From Billgrantia desiderata (GTDB lineage Bacteria; Pseudomonadota; Gammaproteobacteria; Pseudomonadales; Halomonadaceae): DNA of 64,000 nucleotides. The stretch lies in contig JAAQTN010000011.1 of the NCBI GenBank assembly GCA_011742915.1, forward strand, positions 1 through 64,000. Direction: 5' to 3'. Positions 1 through 10,060 of this stretch are shown here, piece by piece; the stretch's first letter is position 1, and each line of letters opens with the position of its first letter. The notes under the pieces were generated by a model. It worked only from the letters and a program-made list of their open reading frames with translations, did not search any database and was not told where the DNA came from. A program made the position numbers and the translations under genes.

Positions 1-575
1 CGGTTGCGGCGGTAGATGGCCGCCACGCGGGTGTCGACGCTGGGCATGTGGCGGCGCAGGAAGCCGAGGTCCTGGCCCACCAGCGGGCCGCCGTAGTAGG
101 CCTTCACCGCCACCAACTGCACCAGGCCGCCGGCGAACTCGAGCACCTGCAGTGCACCGGGGTGTTCGATCAACCGGCGGATGTGGTCGGTGACCACCTG
201 CTCGGGGCTGATCAAGACGTCGATGGGCACCGCCTCGTGGGCGAACAGCCCCTTGCGGGTGAGGTAGGCGGTGGCGCGCACCCGGGCGATCTTGGTGGGT
301 GTGCGAAACAGGGTATGGGCGACCTGGCAGGCGATCATGTTGACCTCGTCCTGGCTGGTCACCGCGATCAGCATGTCGGCGTCTTCGCAGCCGGCCTGGC
401 GCAGCACCACGGGGTAGGAGCCGGGGCCCACCACGGTACGGATGTCGAGCCGGGTGTGCAGCTCGCGCAGCCGTTCGCCGTCGGTGTCCACCACGGTGAT
501 GTCGTTCTCCTCGCGGGCCAGGTGTTCGGCCAGCGTGCCGCCGACCTGGCCGGCCCCCAGGATGATGATCTTCAT
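1..575 (-). CDS. trkA: Trk potassium uptake system regulatory NAD-binding protein TrkA (partial)
   Basis: Peripheral cytoplasmic subunit that binds NAD(H) and gates the TrkH/TrkG potassium channel. The gene runs off the left edge, so only about the first 191 residues are present. The start is the ATG at 575. The protein opens with a Rossmann nucleotide-binding fold ([13 protein letters not shown], glycine motif GAGQVGG) followed by an acidic strand end (VVDTDGERL), as in TrkA N-domains, and continues into the linker to the first TrkA-C domain. It lies downstream of def, fmt, rsmB and the dodecin gene on the same strand, an order close to that in Pseudomonas. In halophiles Trk is central to osmoadaptation. 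The identification is firm; the second TrkA repeat lies outside the window. Confidence 0.96.
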   Translation of the reverse strand, partial: MKIIILGAGQVGGTLAEHLAREENDITVVDTDGERLRELHTRLDIRTVVGPGSYPVVLRQAGCEDADMLIAVTSQDEVNMIACQVAHTLFRTPTKIARVRATAYLTRKGLFAHEAVPIDVLISPEQVVTDHIRRLIEHPGALQVLEFAGGLVQLVAVKAYYGGPLVGQDLGFLRRHMPSVDTRVAAIYRRN

Positions 576-687
576 ATGCTGTCAGGCCCATCAAACGACT
601 CTGCGACGCCGATATGGCGCCGCAGCATCCGCGGCTAGCATAAACCAGCCGCAGGTGATGTAACAGGTGCGTGTGGTGAGGCCACCG

Positions 688-894
688 TCAGTCGAGGGTG
701 AAGCCCACCTTGATGGTGACCTGCCAGTGGCCGACCCGGCCGTTCTCGATATGGCCACGGGTATCCACCACTTCGAACCAGCGCATGCCGTGTAGGCTCT
801 GGGATGCCTTTTCCAGGGCGCGTTGGATGGCGTCCTCGATGCCCTTCTCCGAGGAACCGGTCAGCTCGATGTGCTTGTAGACGTGATCGCTCAT
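688..894 (-). CDS. dodecin family flavin-binding protein
   Basis: A 68-residue protein with the full dodecin pattern: N-terminal strand [15 protein letters not shown], one helix, then [16 protein letters not shown] and a C-terminal strand [11 protein letters not shown]. Dodecins form hollow dodecamers that bind riboflavin, lumichrome or FMN and are thought to buffer free flavin. The flavin-stacking Trp (in RWFEV) and the conserved GHI/HWQV residues are present. The ATG at 894 has a strong AAGGAG Shine-Dalgarno 7 bases upstream. The gene sits between rsmB and trkA on the same strand, so it is probably co-transcribed with them. Confidence 0.93.
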   Translation of the reverse strand: MSDHVYKHIELTGSSEKGIEDAIQRALEKASQSLHGMRWFEVVDTRGHIENGRVGHWQVTIKVGFTLD

Positions 895-931
895 GGGTGC
901 TCCTTGCTCAAGTGATCGGTGGCAGGGCGCG

Positions 932-2281
932 TCAGCCCTGCTTCCTCAGTCTGGCATAAAAGAAACCGTCGTGACTGTCGGGCTCGGGCAGCAGCTGGCG
1001 CCCGGCGCCCACCGCCCGGCCCCAGCTCACCTCCCCGGGAGTGGTGACGACGGCATCCGGGGTGCGCTCGAGGAAAGCCTGGATCTGTTCGTCGTTCTCC
1101 TCGCGCAGCACCGAGCAGGTGGCGTAGAGCAGCGAGCCGCCGGAGCGCAGCAGGGGCCACAGATTGTCGAGCAGGCGTGCCTGCAGCTCGGCCAGTTTGG
1201 CTATGTCGGTGGCGCGCCGCAGGCGCTTGATGTCGGGATGACGACGGATCACGCCGGTACCGGAGCAGGGGGCATCGAGCAGGATGGCGTCGAAGGGCGT
1301 GCCGTCCCACCAGTCGCGCCCGGTGGCATCGGCGTGCACCAGCGTGGCCGAAAGGCCGAGGCGCTCCAGGGTATCCTCGACCCGGGCCAGGCGTACGGCG
1401 TCGCTGTCCAGCGCCAGCAGCTCGATGTCGAACAGTTCCAGCAGGTGTGCCGTCTTGCCTCCCGGCGCGCAGCAGGCGTCCAGCACGCGGCCGCCGGGGC
1501 GCGGCGCCAGGGCCGGCCCCAGCAGTTCGGCGGCGAGCTGGGCCGCTTCGTCCTGCACGCTGACGTCGCCCTCGACGAAGCCGGGTAGCGCCTGGACGTC
1601 GCAAGGCTTCTCCAGTACCAGGCCGTCGGGGGAATGGGTGCACAGCCGCGCTTCGATGCCGCTTTCGACCAGCCTGGCCAGGTAGGCTTCGCGGTCACCG
1701 CGACGGCGATTGATACGCAGAGCCATGGGGCCGGGCTGATTGTTGGCCTCGGCGATGGCGCGCCAGTCGTCGGGCCAGGCCTGGCGCAGGGCCTTGAGCA
1801 GCCAGCGCGGATGCAACAGCGCCACCGCCGGGTCCTGGTCGACCTCGGCCTGCAGCGCGGCGGATTCGCGGGTGAGTCGGCGCAGGCAGCCGTTGAGCAC
1901 CTTGGTCGCCCACTCCTTGCCCAGCTGGCGTGCGGCGCCGGCGGTCTCGCCCACGGCGGCGTGGGCCGGAATGCGCAGGTAGAGCAATTGATAGATGCCC
2001 AGCAGCAGCAGCGCCTGAACGTCGGCGTCGCGGGCCTTGAACGGGGTCTTCAAGAGCAGTGCCGCCAGCGCCTCGAGCCGCGGCAGGGTGCGGCATACGC
2101 CGTAGCACATCGCCTTGAACAGCGCGCGGTCGCGAGTCACCACCTGATGGTCGTCGAGGTCGCTGAGCGAGCCCTTGGCGGTGATCACGGGCACCAGGGC
2201 GCGAGCGGCGCTGGCGCGAACCGCCTGGCCGCCGTCCTGCACCGACTTGCCGGCGCGGGTGGATGGCGTGGAACGGTGCAT
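932..2281 (-). CDS. rsmB: 16S rRNA (cytosine(967)-C(5))-methyltransferase RsmB
   Basis: Methylates C967 of 16S rRNA with S-adenosylmethionine. It is 449 residues, slightly longer than the usual 430. An N-terminal NusB-like RNA-binding domain (about residues 30-165) is followed by a Rossmann methyltransferase domain with the SAM motif [17 protein letters not shown] and both cysteines of m5C enzymes ([17 protein letters not shown] and [11 protein letters not shown], the latter nucleophilic). The start codon overlaps the fmt stop codon as ATGA at 2281, which indicates translational coupling in a def-fmt-rsmB unit. The first ~25 residues are a low-complexity basic extension, and an internal start cannot be excluded. 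Confidence 0.96.
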   Translation of the reverse strand: MHRSTPSTRAGKSVQDGGQAVRASAARALVPVITAKGSLSDLDDHQVVTRDRALFKAMCYGVCRTLPRLEALAALLLKTPFKARDADVQALLLLGIYQLLYLRIPAHAAVGETAGAARQLGKEWATKVLNGCLRRLTRESAALQAEVDQDPAVALLHPRWLLKALRQAWPDDWRAIAEANNQPGPMALRINRRRGDREAYLARLVESGIEARLCTHSPDGLVLEKPCDVQALPGFVEGDVSVQDEAAQLAAELLGPALAPRPGGRVLDACCAPGGKTAHLLELFDIELLALDSDAVRLARVEDTLERLGLSATLVHADATGRDWWDGTPFDAILLDAPCSGTGVIRRHPDIKRLRRATDIAKLAELQARLLDNLWPLLRSGGSLLYATCSVLREENDEQIQAFLERTPDAVVTTPGEVSWGRAVGAGRQLLPEPDSHDGFFYARLRKQG

Positions 2282-3267
2282 CAGACGCTCTCCTCGTTGG
2301 CTTGCCCGAGAACGTGTCCGGGATGGAGTCGCTCGTGGCGGGCGTTGAGCAGGTCGCGGGCCGCCAGCGGCTTGCCGCCCGGCAACTGCGCCTGAGTGAC
2401 CCGCAGTACCTCGCTACCCTGCTGGCCGCAGGCAATACGCAGTGCATCCGCATCGGGCGCCAGCAGGGTGCCCGGCACGCTGGCGGGGTCGTCATCGCGT
2501 GCGATGCCGACCTCGGCCAACAACAGGCGCAGGCGCTCGCTGCCCAGGTGGCACCAGGTGACCGGCCAGGGGTTGAAGGCGCGTACCTTGGCGGCAAGCT
2601 CGGCGGCGGGGCGGCTGAAGTCCAGCTCGGCCTCGGCCTTGGAGAGCTTGGCGGCGTAGGTGACGCCCGCCTCGGGCTGTGGCGTGGCGGCGAGCCCTTT
2701 GCCTGCCAGGGCATCCAGTGCCTCGACGATCGCCTCGCCGCCCAGCCGGGCAAGCGTGTCGTGCAGTTCGCCGCCGGTGGTGGTCGCGGTGATGGGGGTG
2801 CGCTTCACCAGCAGCATGTCGCCGGTATCGAGCCCGGCATCCATCTGCATGATGGTCACGCCGCTCTCGCTGTCGCCGGCCTCGATGGCGCGTTGGATCG
2901 GCGCCGCCCCGCGCCAGCGTGGCAGCAGCGAGGCGTGCACGTTGAGGCAGCCCAGGCGGGGGGTGTCGAGCACTGCCTGGGGCAGGATCAGGCCGTAGGC
3001 CACCACCACCATGAGGTCGGCCTCGAAGGCGGCCAGCTCGCCCTGCACCTCGGCGCTCTTGAGCGTCTCGGGCTGCAGTACCGGCAGCCCGTGCTCGATG
3101 GCGAGCGACTTGACCGGACTGGCGGTGAGCTTGCGGCCGCGGCCGGCCGGGCGGTCGGGCTGGGTGTAGACGGCGATCACCTGATGCTGACTTTGCAGCA
3201 GGGCCGCCAGGCTGGCGGCAGCGAAGTCGGGGGTGCCGGCGAAGATGATGCGCAGAGGTCGGGACAT
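2281..3267 (-). CDS. fmt: methionyl-tRNA formyltransferase
   Basis: Formylates initiator Met-tRNA using 10-formyltetrahydrofolate. It is 328 residues, normal for the family. The N-terminal formyltransferase domain begins [15 protein letters not shown] and carries the catalytic Asn/His/Asp signature ([19 protein letters not shown], then [16 protein letters not shown]). The C-terminal OB-like tRNA-binding domain starts near residue 205. The ATG is at 3267. It lies downstream of def and overlaps rsmB by one start/stop ATGA, so formylation and deformylation genes are paired as usual. Confidence 0.97.
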   Translation of the reverse strand: MSRPLRIIFAGTPDFAAASLAALLQSQHQVIAVYTQPDRPAGRGRKLTASPVKSLAIEHGLPVLQPETLKSAEVQGELAAFEADLMVVVAYGLILPQAVLDTPRLGCLNVHASLLPRWRGAAPIQRAIEAGDSESGVTIMQMDAGLDTGDMLLVKRTPITATTTGGELHDTLARLGGEAIVEALDALAGKGLAATPQPEAGVTYAAKLSKAEAELDFSRPAAELAAKVRAFNPWPVTWCHLGSERLRLLLAEVGIARDDDPASVPGTLLAPDADALRIACGQQGSEVLRVTQAQLPGGKPLAARDLLNARHERLHPGHVLGQANEESV

Positions 3268-3325
3268 GAGTCGAGCCTTGCCAATGAACGGTTGCCCTCA
3301 TCATAACGGAGGCGGCCGCAAACGA

Positions 3326-3355
3326 CGAAGGCCGGCGCACCGGCGCCGGCCTTCG
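3326..3355. terminator. GC-rich hairpin between def and fmt
   Basis: A perfect 12-bp stem (3326-3337 with 3344-3355; arm CGAAGGCCGGCG) closes a 6-base loop. It lies between the def stop and the fmt start. On the minus strand it is followed by GTCGTTTGC rather than a clear U-run, so it may attenuate or stabilise the def message rather than fully terminate it. Confidence 0.5.
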
Positions 3356-3372
3356 TTTGCCGTCGTTCTGGG

Positions 3373-3885
3373 TCAGGCAGACTGCATCAGCTTGTGACGC
3401 TTCTGCATCTTCTTGAGCACGCGGTCGCGCTTGAGCGGCGAGAGATAGTCGACGAACAGCACGCCTTCGAGATGGTCGTACTCATGCTGAATGCAGTGGG
3501 CCAGCAGGCCGTCCGCCTCGAGCTCGTAGGGCTTGCCGTCGCGGTCCAGCGCCTTGAGCTTGACCTTCAGTGCGCGCGGCACCTCGGCATAGTACTCGGG
3601 GATCGACAGGCAACCCTCGGACATCAGCTCGCGCTCTTCGCCGATCGGCGTGTACTCGGGGTTGATCAGCACCAGGGGGTGCGAGCGCTCCTCGCTGACG
3701 TCCATCACGATCACGCGGCGGTGTACGTCCACCTGGGTGGCGGCAAGGCCGATGCCGGAGGCGTCGTACATGGTTTCGAGCATGTCGTCGACCAGCCGGC
3801 GCACCTCGTCATCGACCGTCTCGACCGGCGCCGCCCTGGTGCGCAGCCGCTCGTCGGGAAATTCGAGGATAGTCAATTTGGCCAT
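3373..3885 (-). CDS. def: peptide deformylase
   Basis: Removes the N-formyl group from nascent proteins. It has 170 residues with all three family motifs: GIGLAATQ (motif 1), EGCLSIP (motif 2, metal-ligand Cys) and QHEYDHLEG (motif 3, HExxH with two metal-ligand His). The start is the ATG at 3885. It is the first gene of the def-fmt-rsmB unit and is divergent from the LysM gene. A TAGAAT -10 element lies about 45 bases upstream of the start. Confidence 0.98.
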   Translation of the reverse strand: MAKLTILEFPDERLRTRAAPVETVDDEVRRLVDDMLETMYDASGIGLAATQVDVHRRVIVMDVSEERSHPLVLINPEYTPIGEERELMSEGCLSIPEYYAEVPRALKVKLKALDRDGKPYELEADGLLAHCIQHEYDHLEGVLFVDYLSPLKRDRVLKKMQKRHKLMQSA

Positions 3886-3923
3886 GGCGTTGGAACCACC
3901 GTTATGCTGTCATTCGGGGATTG

Positions 3924-3938
3924 CCCCTATTCTAGGGG
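3924..3938 (-). promoter_or_regulatory. candidate def promoter -10 within a small inverted repeat
   Basis: On the minus strand TAGAAT (3929-3934) resembles a sigma-70 -10 box. It is embedded in an inverted repeat CCCCTA-TTC-TAGGGG (3924-3938), which could be an operator. No convincing -35 hexamer was found 17 bases upstream, so this call is tentative. Confidence 0.35.
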
Positions 3939-4068
3939 TTGGCGCGCCAGGGTGAAACCGGCGGCCGCATATCGATTCAATAGTGTTGGACTATAGCATG
4001 GCACCTCGGTTCCGGGTGTGGATGCGTTGCGCAGGGCAGCTGCGGTGAAGGGCGGGGGAGCGGACGGG

Positions 4069-5202
4069 ATGCACAAGAGTACGAAGCGGAAGCCCGGCGG
4101 GCCGCTGACGAGAGCGCTGATGAAAAGAGCTCTGATGAAGAGCGCGCTGAGCTGGGGCAGCGGCATGGCGCTGCTGCTCTGCGCTGCACTGGCTCAGGCC
4201 CAAGGGCTCAGTTGGGACCGGGGCCTGCGCAGCGATGCGCCGGATCGCTATACGGTGGTGCGTGGCGATACCCTGTGGGACATCTCGGGACGTTTCCTGC
4301 GCCATCCCTGGCAGTGGCCGGAGGTGTGGCAGGTCAATCCGCAGATTCGCAACCCGCACCTGATCTACCCCGGCGACGTGGTCTATCTCTACGACTGCAA
4401 CGGGCGCCCTTGCCTGGGGCTCGAACGCGGTCAGGGCGAGGTGCGGCTCTCGCCCGAGGTGCGCCGCGTGCCCGTGCGTGAGGCCATCGAGCCGATTCCT
4501 CTCGATGCGGTACGCCATTTCCTGCGCGATCATCGGGTCGTCGACGATCCCGAAGCCTTGCACGAGCTGGCCTATGTGGTGGCCGGCAACGACCGGCGCA
4601 TCATCAGCGGCGCGGGGGATCGGATCTATGCACGCGGCGAGCTGCAACGCGGACTGCGCTACGGCATCTACCGCGTGGGCGACCGCTACCAGGATGCCGC
4701 CAGCGGCGAACTGCTGGGTCTGGAGCTGATCAGCATCGGTCGGGCGCGAGCCGAGCGCAGCGAAGAGGACATTGCGATCATGGAGGTCGTCTCCGCCAGC
4801 CAGGAAGTGCGCAACGACGACATCGTGCTGCCGCTGGAGGAGCGCGAGCTGGTCAGCGAGTTCGTGCCGCGGGCGCCCGACCACGACGTGCAGGGCACCA
4901 TTCTGGCGGTGCCCGGTGGCGTGCGCTTCATCGGCCGGCTGCAGGTGGTGACGCTGGACCGGGGGCGTCGTGACGGTCTCGAAACCGGGCACGTGCTGCA
5001 GGTCGAGCAGCAGGGCGAGCGCATCGTCGACCCGCGCACCGGTGAGTCGCTGCGCCTGCCCGGCACCGATGCCGGCCTGATCATGGTCTTCCGGCCCTAC
5101 GAGAAGGTGAGCTACGGCCTGGTGATGCAGGCGACGCGCACCCTTGAAGTCGGCGACCGCGTGCACAACCCCCGGCGCGGGGTGGGAGTGGCGCAGCGGT
5201 GA
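4069..5202 (+). CDS. LysM domain-containing periplasmic protein next to dprA
   Basis: A 377-residue exported protein. The start chosen is the ATG at 4069, preceded by GGGGGAG 8 bases upstream. The N-terminus is basic and followed by a hydrophobic stretch (GMALLLCAALAQAQG), a signal peptide with cleavage near AQA. A LysM peptidoglycan-binding module follows immediately (YTVVRGDTLWDISGRFL to PGDVVYL). The remaining ~270 residues match no domain I can name but are typical of the conserved LysM protein found between def and dprA in Pseudomonas and relatives. Its last codons overlap the dprA start (GTGA), so it is co-transcribed with dprA. A cell-wall role is inferred from LysM only. Confidence 0.88.
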   Translation: MHKSTKRKPGGPLTRALMKRALMKSALSWGSGMALLLCAALAQAQGLSWDRGLRSDAPDRYTVVRGDTLWDISGRFLRHPWQWPEVWQVNPQIRNPHLIYPGDVVYLYDCNGRPCLGLERGQGEVRLSPEVRRVPVREAIEPIPLDAVRHFLRDHRVVDDPEALHELAYVVAGNDRRIISGAGDRIYARGELQRGLRYGIYRVGDRYQDAASGELLGLELISIGRARAERSEEDIAIMEVVSASQEVRNDDIVLPLEERELVSEFVPRAPDHDVQGTILAVPGGVRFIGRLQVVTLDRGRRDGLETGHVLQVEQQGERIVDPRTGESLRLPGTDAGLIMVFRPYEKVSYGLVMQATRTLEVGDRVHNPRRGVGVAQR

Positions 5203-6317
5203 AGGCAAGAGAGACGGTACCCGGCCAACAGGAGTGGCTGGTATTGACGAAGCTGCCGGGCGTGGGCTCGGCGCGGCTGGCCGAGATCGCCGCGGCCGCC
5301 CCCGACTGGCCCGCCGGCTGGCTGGCCCGGCTGCCGCATCAGGCGGCCACGATGCTGCGCCACTGGCTCGACCACCCGGGGCGCAGCCCGCTGACCGAGG
5401 CGCTGGAGGCCGATCGGGCCTGGCTCATGGCCGCCCCCGGGCGGCATCTGCTGCATCCGGGCCACCCGGCCTGGCCGACGCTGCTGGAACAGATCGGCGA
5501 CCCGCCGCCGTTGCTCTGGGGAGTCGGCGACCTGGCCGCACTGGAGCCGCCCGGACTTGCCATCGTCGGTACCCGTCGACCCACCCGCGACGGACTCGCC
5601 AACGCCGCCCGCTTCGGGCGCGAGCTGGCCAGCCGCGACTGGTGCGTGGTCAGCGGGCTGGCGCTGGGCATCGACGGGGCGGCCCAGCAGGCCGCCATCG
5701 AGGCCGGTGGGCGCAGCGTGGCGGTGCTGGGCTGCGGCGCCGACGTCATCTATCCGCCGCGCCATGGGCGGCTCTATCATCAGCTGCTCGATCATGGCGG
5801 ACTGGTGCTCTCCGAATACTCGCCCGGCACACCCGCCCGTTCCGGCTTCTTTCCTCGTCGCAATCGCATCGTCACCGGCATGTCGCTGGGCGTGCTGGTG
5901 GTGGAGGCCGCCGAGAAGAGCGGCTCGCTGGTCAGCGCCCGGCTCGCCATGGAGCAGAACCGCGAGGTCTTCGCGCTGCCCGGCTCGATCAACAACCCCC
6001 AGGCCCGCGGCTGCCTGCAGCTGATTCGCCAGGGCGCGGTGCTGGTGCGTGATGTCGACGACATCCTCGAGGAACTCAGCCACTGGGCGGCCGCGGTGGG
6101 GCCCATGGTTGCCTCTCAGGCGCCCGACACCGAGGGCGGCAGCGTGGCCGATCCGCTGCTGCGCTGGCTGAGCGACTCGCCCTCTCCCCTCGATGCGCTG
6201 GTGAACCTGACCGGCCTGAGCGTGCCCGACTGTCAGCGACGGCTGCTGGAACTCGAGCTCGAAGGCCGTGCCGCCCAGGCCCCGGGCGGCTGGGTGCGCC
6301 TGCCGGAGACCGTCTGA
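5199..6317 (+). CDS. dprA: DNA-processing protein DprA (Smf)
   Basis: Loads RecA on incoming single-stranded DNA during natural transformation. It has 372 residues. An N-terminal SAM-like/HhH region (LPGVGSARLAEIA) precedes the extended Rossmann fold, visible as GLALGIDGAAQQAA, GCGADVIYPPRH, FPRRNRIVTG and EAAEKSGSLVSARLA, and a C-terminal winged-helix domain from about residue 305. The start is GTG at 5199, overlapping the upstream stop codon by 4 bases. dprA alone does not prove competence, since it is widely kept in non-transformable species. Confidence 0.96.
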   Translation: MKARETVPGQQEWLVLTKLPGVGSARLAEIAAAAPDWPAGWLARLPHQAATMLRHWLDHPGRSPLTEALEADRAWLMAAPGRHLLHPGHPAWPTLLEQIGDPPPLLWGVGDLAALEPPGLAIVGTRRPTRDGLANAARFGRELASRDWCVVSGLALGIDGAAQQAAIEAGGRSVAVLGCGADVIYPPRHGRLYHQLLDHGGLVLSEYSPGTPARSGFFPRRNRIVTGMSLGVLVVEAAEKSGSLVSARLAMEQNREVFALPGSINNPQARGCLQLIRQGAVLVRDVDDILEELSHWAAAVGPMVASQAPDTEGGSVADPLLRWLSDSPSPLDALVNLTGLSVPDCQRRLLELELEGRAAQAPGGWVRLPETV

Positions 6318-6393
6318 GCGTGCTAGCATATCGACCTTTCTTGATCGCCGCGGCCACCTGGCTGCGGCGGCTGCACTGCCCGCAGGAGACTCC

Positions 6394-6951
6394 ATGATCG
6401 TGGCCGATACCTTGGATGCCGCCGTTGCCGCGCTGCGTGATGGCGGCGTGATTGCCTACCCCACCGAAGGCGTGTGGGGGCTGGGCTGTGATCCCGACAA
6501 CGACGAGGCCGTGGCGCAGCTGCTGCGGCTCAAGCAGCGCGACCCGGCCAAGGGGCTGATCCTGATCGCAGCTTCCATCGAGCAGTTCGCCCCCTGGCTC
6601 GAAGGGCTGCCGCCGGAGCTGCATGCGCCGCTGGTCGCCAGTTGGCCGGGGCCCAACACCTGGCTGGTGCCGGACAACGGCCGTACCCATGCGTTGGTGC
6701 GCGGTGCCCATGAGTGCGTGGCGCTGCGGGTCAGCGATCACCAGGGCGTCATCGCACTGTGCCAGGCCTTCGGTGGGCCCATCGTCTCGACCTCGGCCAA
6801 CAAGGCCAGCGAACCCTCGGCCATGAGCGCCGCCGAGGTGCGCGAGATCTTCGGCGACGAACTGGATGCCATCGTCGAAGGCGAGCTGGGTGGGCTCGAC
6901 CGGCCCAGCACCATTCGCGATCTGCGCAGCGGCCGGGTGCTGCGGGCCTAG
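6394..6951 (+). CDS. tsaC: threonylcarbamoyl-AMP synthase (TsaC/YrdC/Sua5 family)
   Basis: Makes threonylcarbamoyl-AMP from threonine, bicarbonate and ATP for the t6A37 modification of ANN-decoding tRNAs. It has 185 residues, the short TsaC form without the Sua5 domain. The family signatures are PTEGVWGLGCDP, the KQRDPAKGLI substrate/ATP loop and STSANKASEPSA. The ATG at 6394 has a CAGGAG site 6 bases upstream; the frame is open further 5' but those codons overlap the dprA end and lack family similarity. It lies between dprA and hemF, as in Pseudomonas. Confidence 0.95.
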   Translation: MIVADTLDAAVAALRDGGVIAYPTEGVWGLGCDPDNDEAVAQLLRLKQRDPAKGLILIAASIEQFAPWLEGLPPELHAPLVASWPGPNTWLVPDNGRTHALVRGAHECVALRVSDHQGVIALCQAFGGPIVSTSANKASEPSAMSAAEVREIFGDELDAIVEGELGGLDRPSTIRDLRSGRVLRA

Positions 6952-7002
6952 TTTGCGGGCGACGCCAACGACGGCGCCAGCCATGCTGGCGTTGAGAAGT
7001 GA

Positions 7003-8782
<1,780 letters not shown>

Positions 8783-8786
<4 letters not shown>

Positions 8787-8890
8787 GCCGGCGAGTGCTG
8801 GGATTCATCGGTCAGGATGGTGAAGCCCAGTTCGAAGGAGCGCTGGACAAGGAGACGGCTTGTTACCAAAAATGCGGCAACTCCGTCTGA
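8783..8890 (+). CDS. 35-codon open frame after aroE, possible gene remnant
   Basis: An ATG at 8783 overlaps the aroE stop (ATGA), as a coupled downstream gene would, and opens a 35-codon frame beginning [17 protein letters not shown] and ending at TGA 8888-8890. I recognise no family. The coupling hints that an original operon partner was truncated when the neighbouring oxidoreductase region was joined here. It may also be a chance frame. Confidence 0.3.
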
Positions 8891-8915
8891 TCGAGCACTG
8901 CGTTCTGCTGGTGCC

Positions 8916-9923
8916 ATGACCTCGACTCGGCAATGGTTTCTGGCTCGACGCCCGCGCGGTGTGCCCCGGCCAGAGGACTTCGCTCTGCGCGAGGTGGCGT
9001 TGCCAGCCGCGCGGGCGGGGGAGGTCGAGGTCGCCGTGCATGCGCTTTCTGTGGACCCGTACATGCGTACCCGGATGCACGAGGGCGGCTACGGTTATCT
9101 GGACAAATGGGGGCCGGGCGCGGCGCTTTCTGCCTGGGGGCTAGGCCGTATCCTCGAAGGGTATGGTGAGTGGCGGGAAGGTGACTGGTTGGTTGGCCAC
9201 CTGCCGGTGGCGGAGCGTGCTCAGGTGGCGCTGCCAGAGACGGGGGCCCCCTTGCCTCTGCGTCTGCCCAGCGATACCCACGAGCCGTTGCGCTGGCTGC
9301 ATGAACTGGGCATGACGGGCTTCACCGCCTGGCTAGGTATGCGGTGCTACGGACTTCCCCGGTCCGGCGAGACGGTGCTGGTTTCCGCCGCCGCCGGCGC
9401 GGTGGGAAGCATCGCCGTGCAACTGGCCCAGTGGGAGGGAGCACGGGTGATCGCTACGGCGGGCAGCGCCGCCAAGCGGCAGTGGCTGCGCGAGACGCTG
9501 GGTGTGGCGGCGGCGCTGGACGACAGGGACGTGGATAACTTCGCCACCGCCTTGGCCACTGCCGCGCCTCGAGGGATCGATCTCAACTTCGAAAATCTCG
9601 GCGGCGCGGTCTTCGGCGCCGCCATCGAGCGTCTGTGTCCCGGCGGCCGGGTGGTGTTGTGCGGCCTGGTCAGCCAGTACAACGACCCGGAACCGCGTCG
9701 CGCACCGTCAAACCTCTCCCGACTTCAGTTCATTGGCGCCCAGCTCATGCCGTTCGTCGTTCCCGGTCACGAGGTCAGGCATTGGAGACACTTTCAGGCG
9801 GAGATGCGGCGTCTGACACCGCTCGCGCCGCGCGATGAGCTCCATGGCTTCGAGCGCTGGCCCGAGGCATTCTGCGGCTTGTTCACCGGCAAGGGCATCG
9901 GAAAACGGGTGGTGGTGTCCTAG
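8916..9923 (+). CDS. NADP-dependent oxidoreductase, MDR superfamily (CurA/leukotriene B4 dehydrogenase-like)
   Basis: A 335-residue zinc-independent medium-chain reductase, the class that reduces the C=C bond of enones using NADPH. The N-terminus RQWFLARRPRGVPRPEDF and the segment LSVDPYMRTRM are typical of the CurA/YncB group. The Rossmann motif is SAAAGAVGSIAVQLAQWEGA and the C-terminal GKGIGKRVV closes the catalytic fold. The zinc-ligand cysteines of alcohol dehydrogenases are absent, as expected. The ATG at 8916 is chosen because the family's N-terminus starts there; no strong ribosome binding site is visible. The substrate is unknown. Confidence 0.9.
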   Translation: MTSTRQWFLARRPRGVPRPEDFALREVALPAARAGEVEVAVHALSVDPYMRTRMHEGGYGYLDKWGPGAALSAWGLGRILEGYGEWREGDWLVGHLPVAERAQVALPETGAPLPLRLPSDTHEPLRWLHELGMTGFTAWLGMRCYGLPRSGETVLVSAAAGAVGSIAVQLAQWEGARVIATAGSAAKRQWLRETLGVAAALDDRDVDNFATALATAAPRGIDLNFENLGGAVFGAAIERLCPGGRVVLCGLVSQYNDPEPRRAPSNLSRLQFIGAQLMPFVVPGHEVRHWRHFQAEMRRLTPLAPRDELHGFERWPEAFCGLFTGKGIGKRVVVS

Positions 9924-9946
9924 AAGTGATAATTGAGCGGGCGATG

Positions 9947-9980
9947 AGCGTTGAAGCGCAGGGTTGACACCTTCAACGCT
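9947..9980 (+). terminator. hairpin after the oxidoreductase gene
   Basis: A perfect 10-bp stem (AGCGTTGAAG at 9947-9956 with CTTCAACGCT at 9971-9980) closes a 14-base loop, 23 bases after the stop codon. There is no U-run, and the loop and right arm also hold the -35 box of the next operon, so any terminator function is uncertain. Confidence 0.4.
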
Positions 9981-9992
9981 GCTTCCTAGGTT
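9964..9992 (+). promoter_or_regulatory. candidate sigma-70 promoter of the ABC importer operon
   Basis: A perfect -35 box TTGACA (9964-9969) is separated by 17 bases from TAGGTT (9987-9992), a weak -10 box. The start site would fall near 9998-10000, immediately before an inverted repeat at 10003-10035 and about 60 bases before the binding-protein gene. Confidence 0.5.
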
Positions 9993-10002
9993 GGGTTGGA
10001 GA

Positions 10003-10035
10003 TATTCATGCCGGGCTGCGTCATCGGCATGAATA
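10003..10035. promoter_or_regulatory. 11-bp inverted repeat, candidate operator or leader hairpin
   Basis: Perfect inverted repeat TATTCATGCCG (10003-10013) and CGGCATGAATA (10025-10035) with an 11-base spacer, so the half-site centres are 22 bp (two helical turns) apart. It lies just downstream of the predicted start site of the importer operon, where repressor operators commonly lie. It has no U-run, so it is not a standard terminator. The cognate regulator is not in the window. Confidence 0.5.
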
Positions 10036-10060
10036 ACAACTACAATCCGAGGAAAATACA

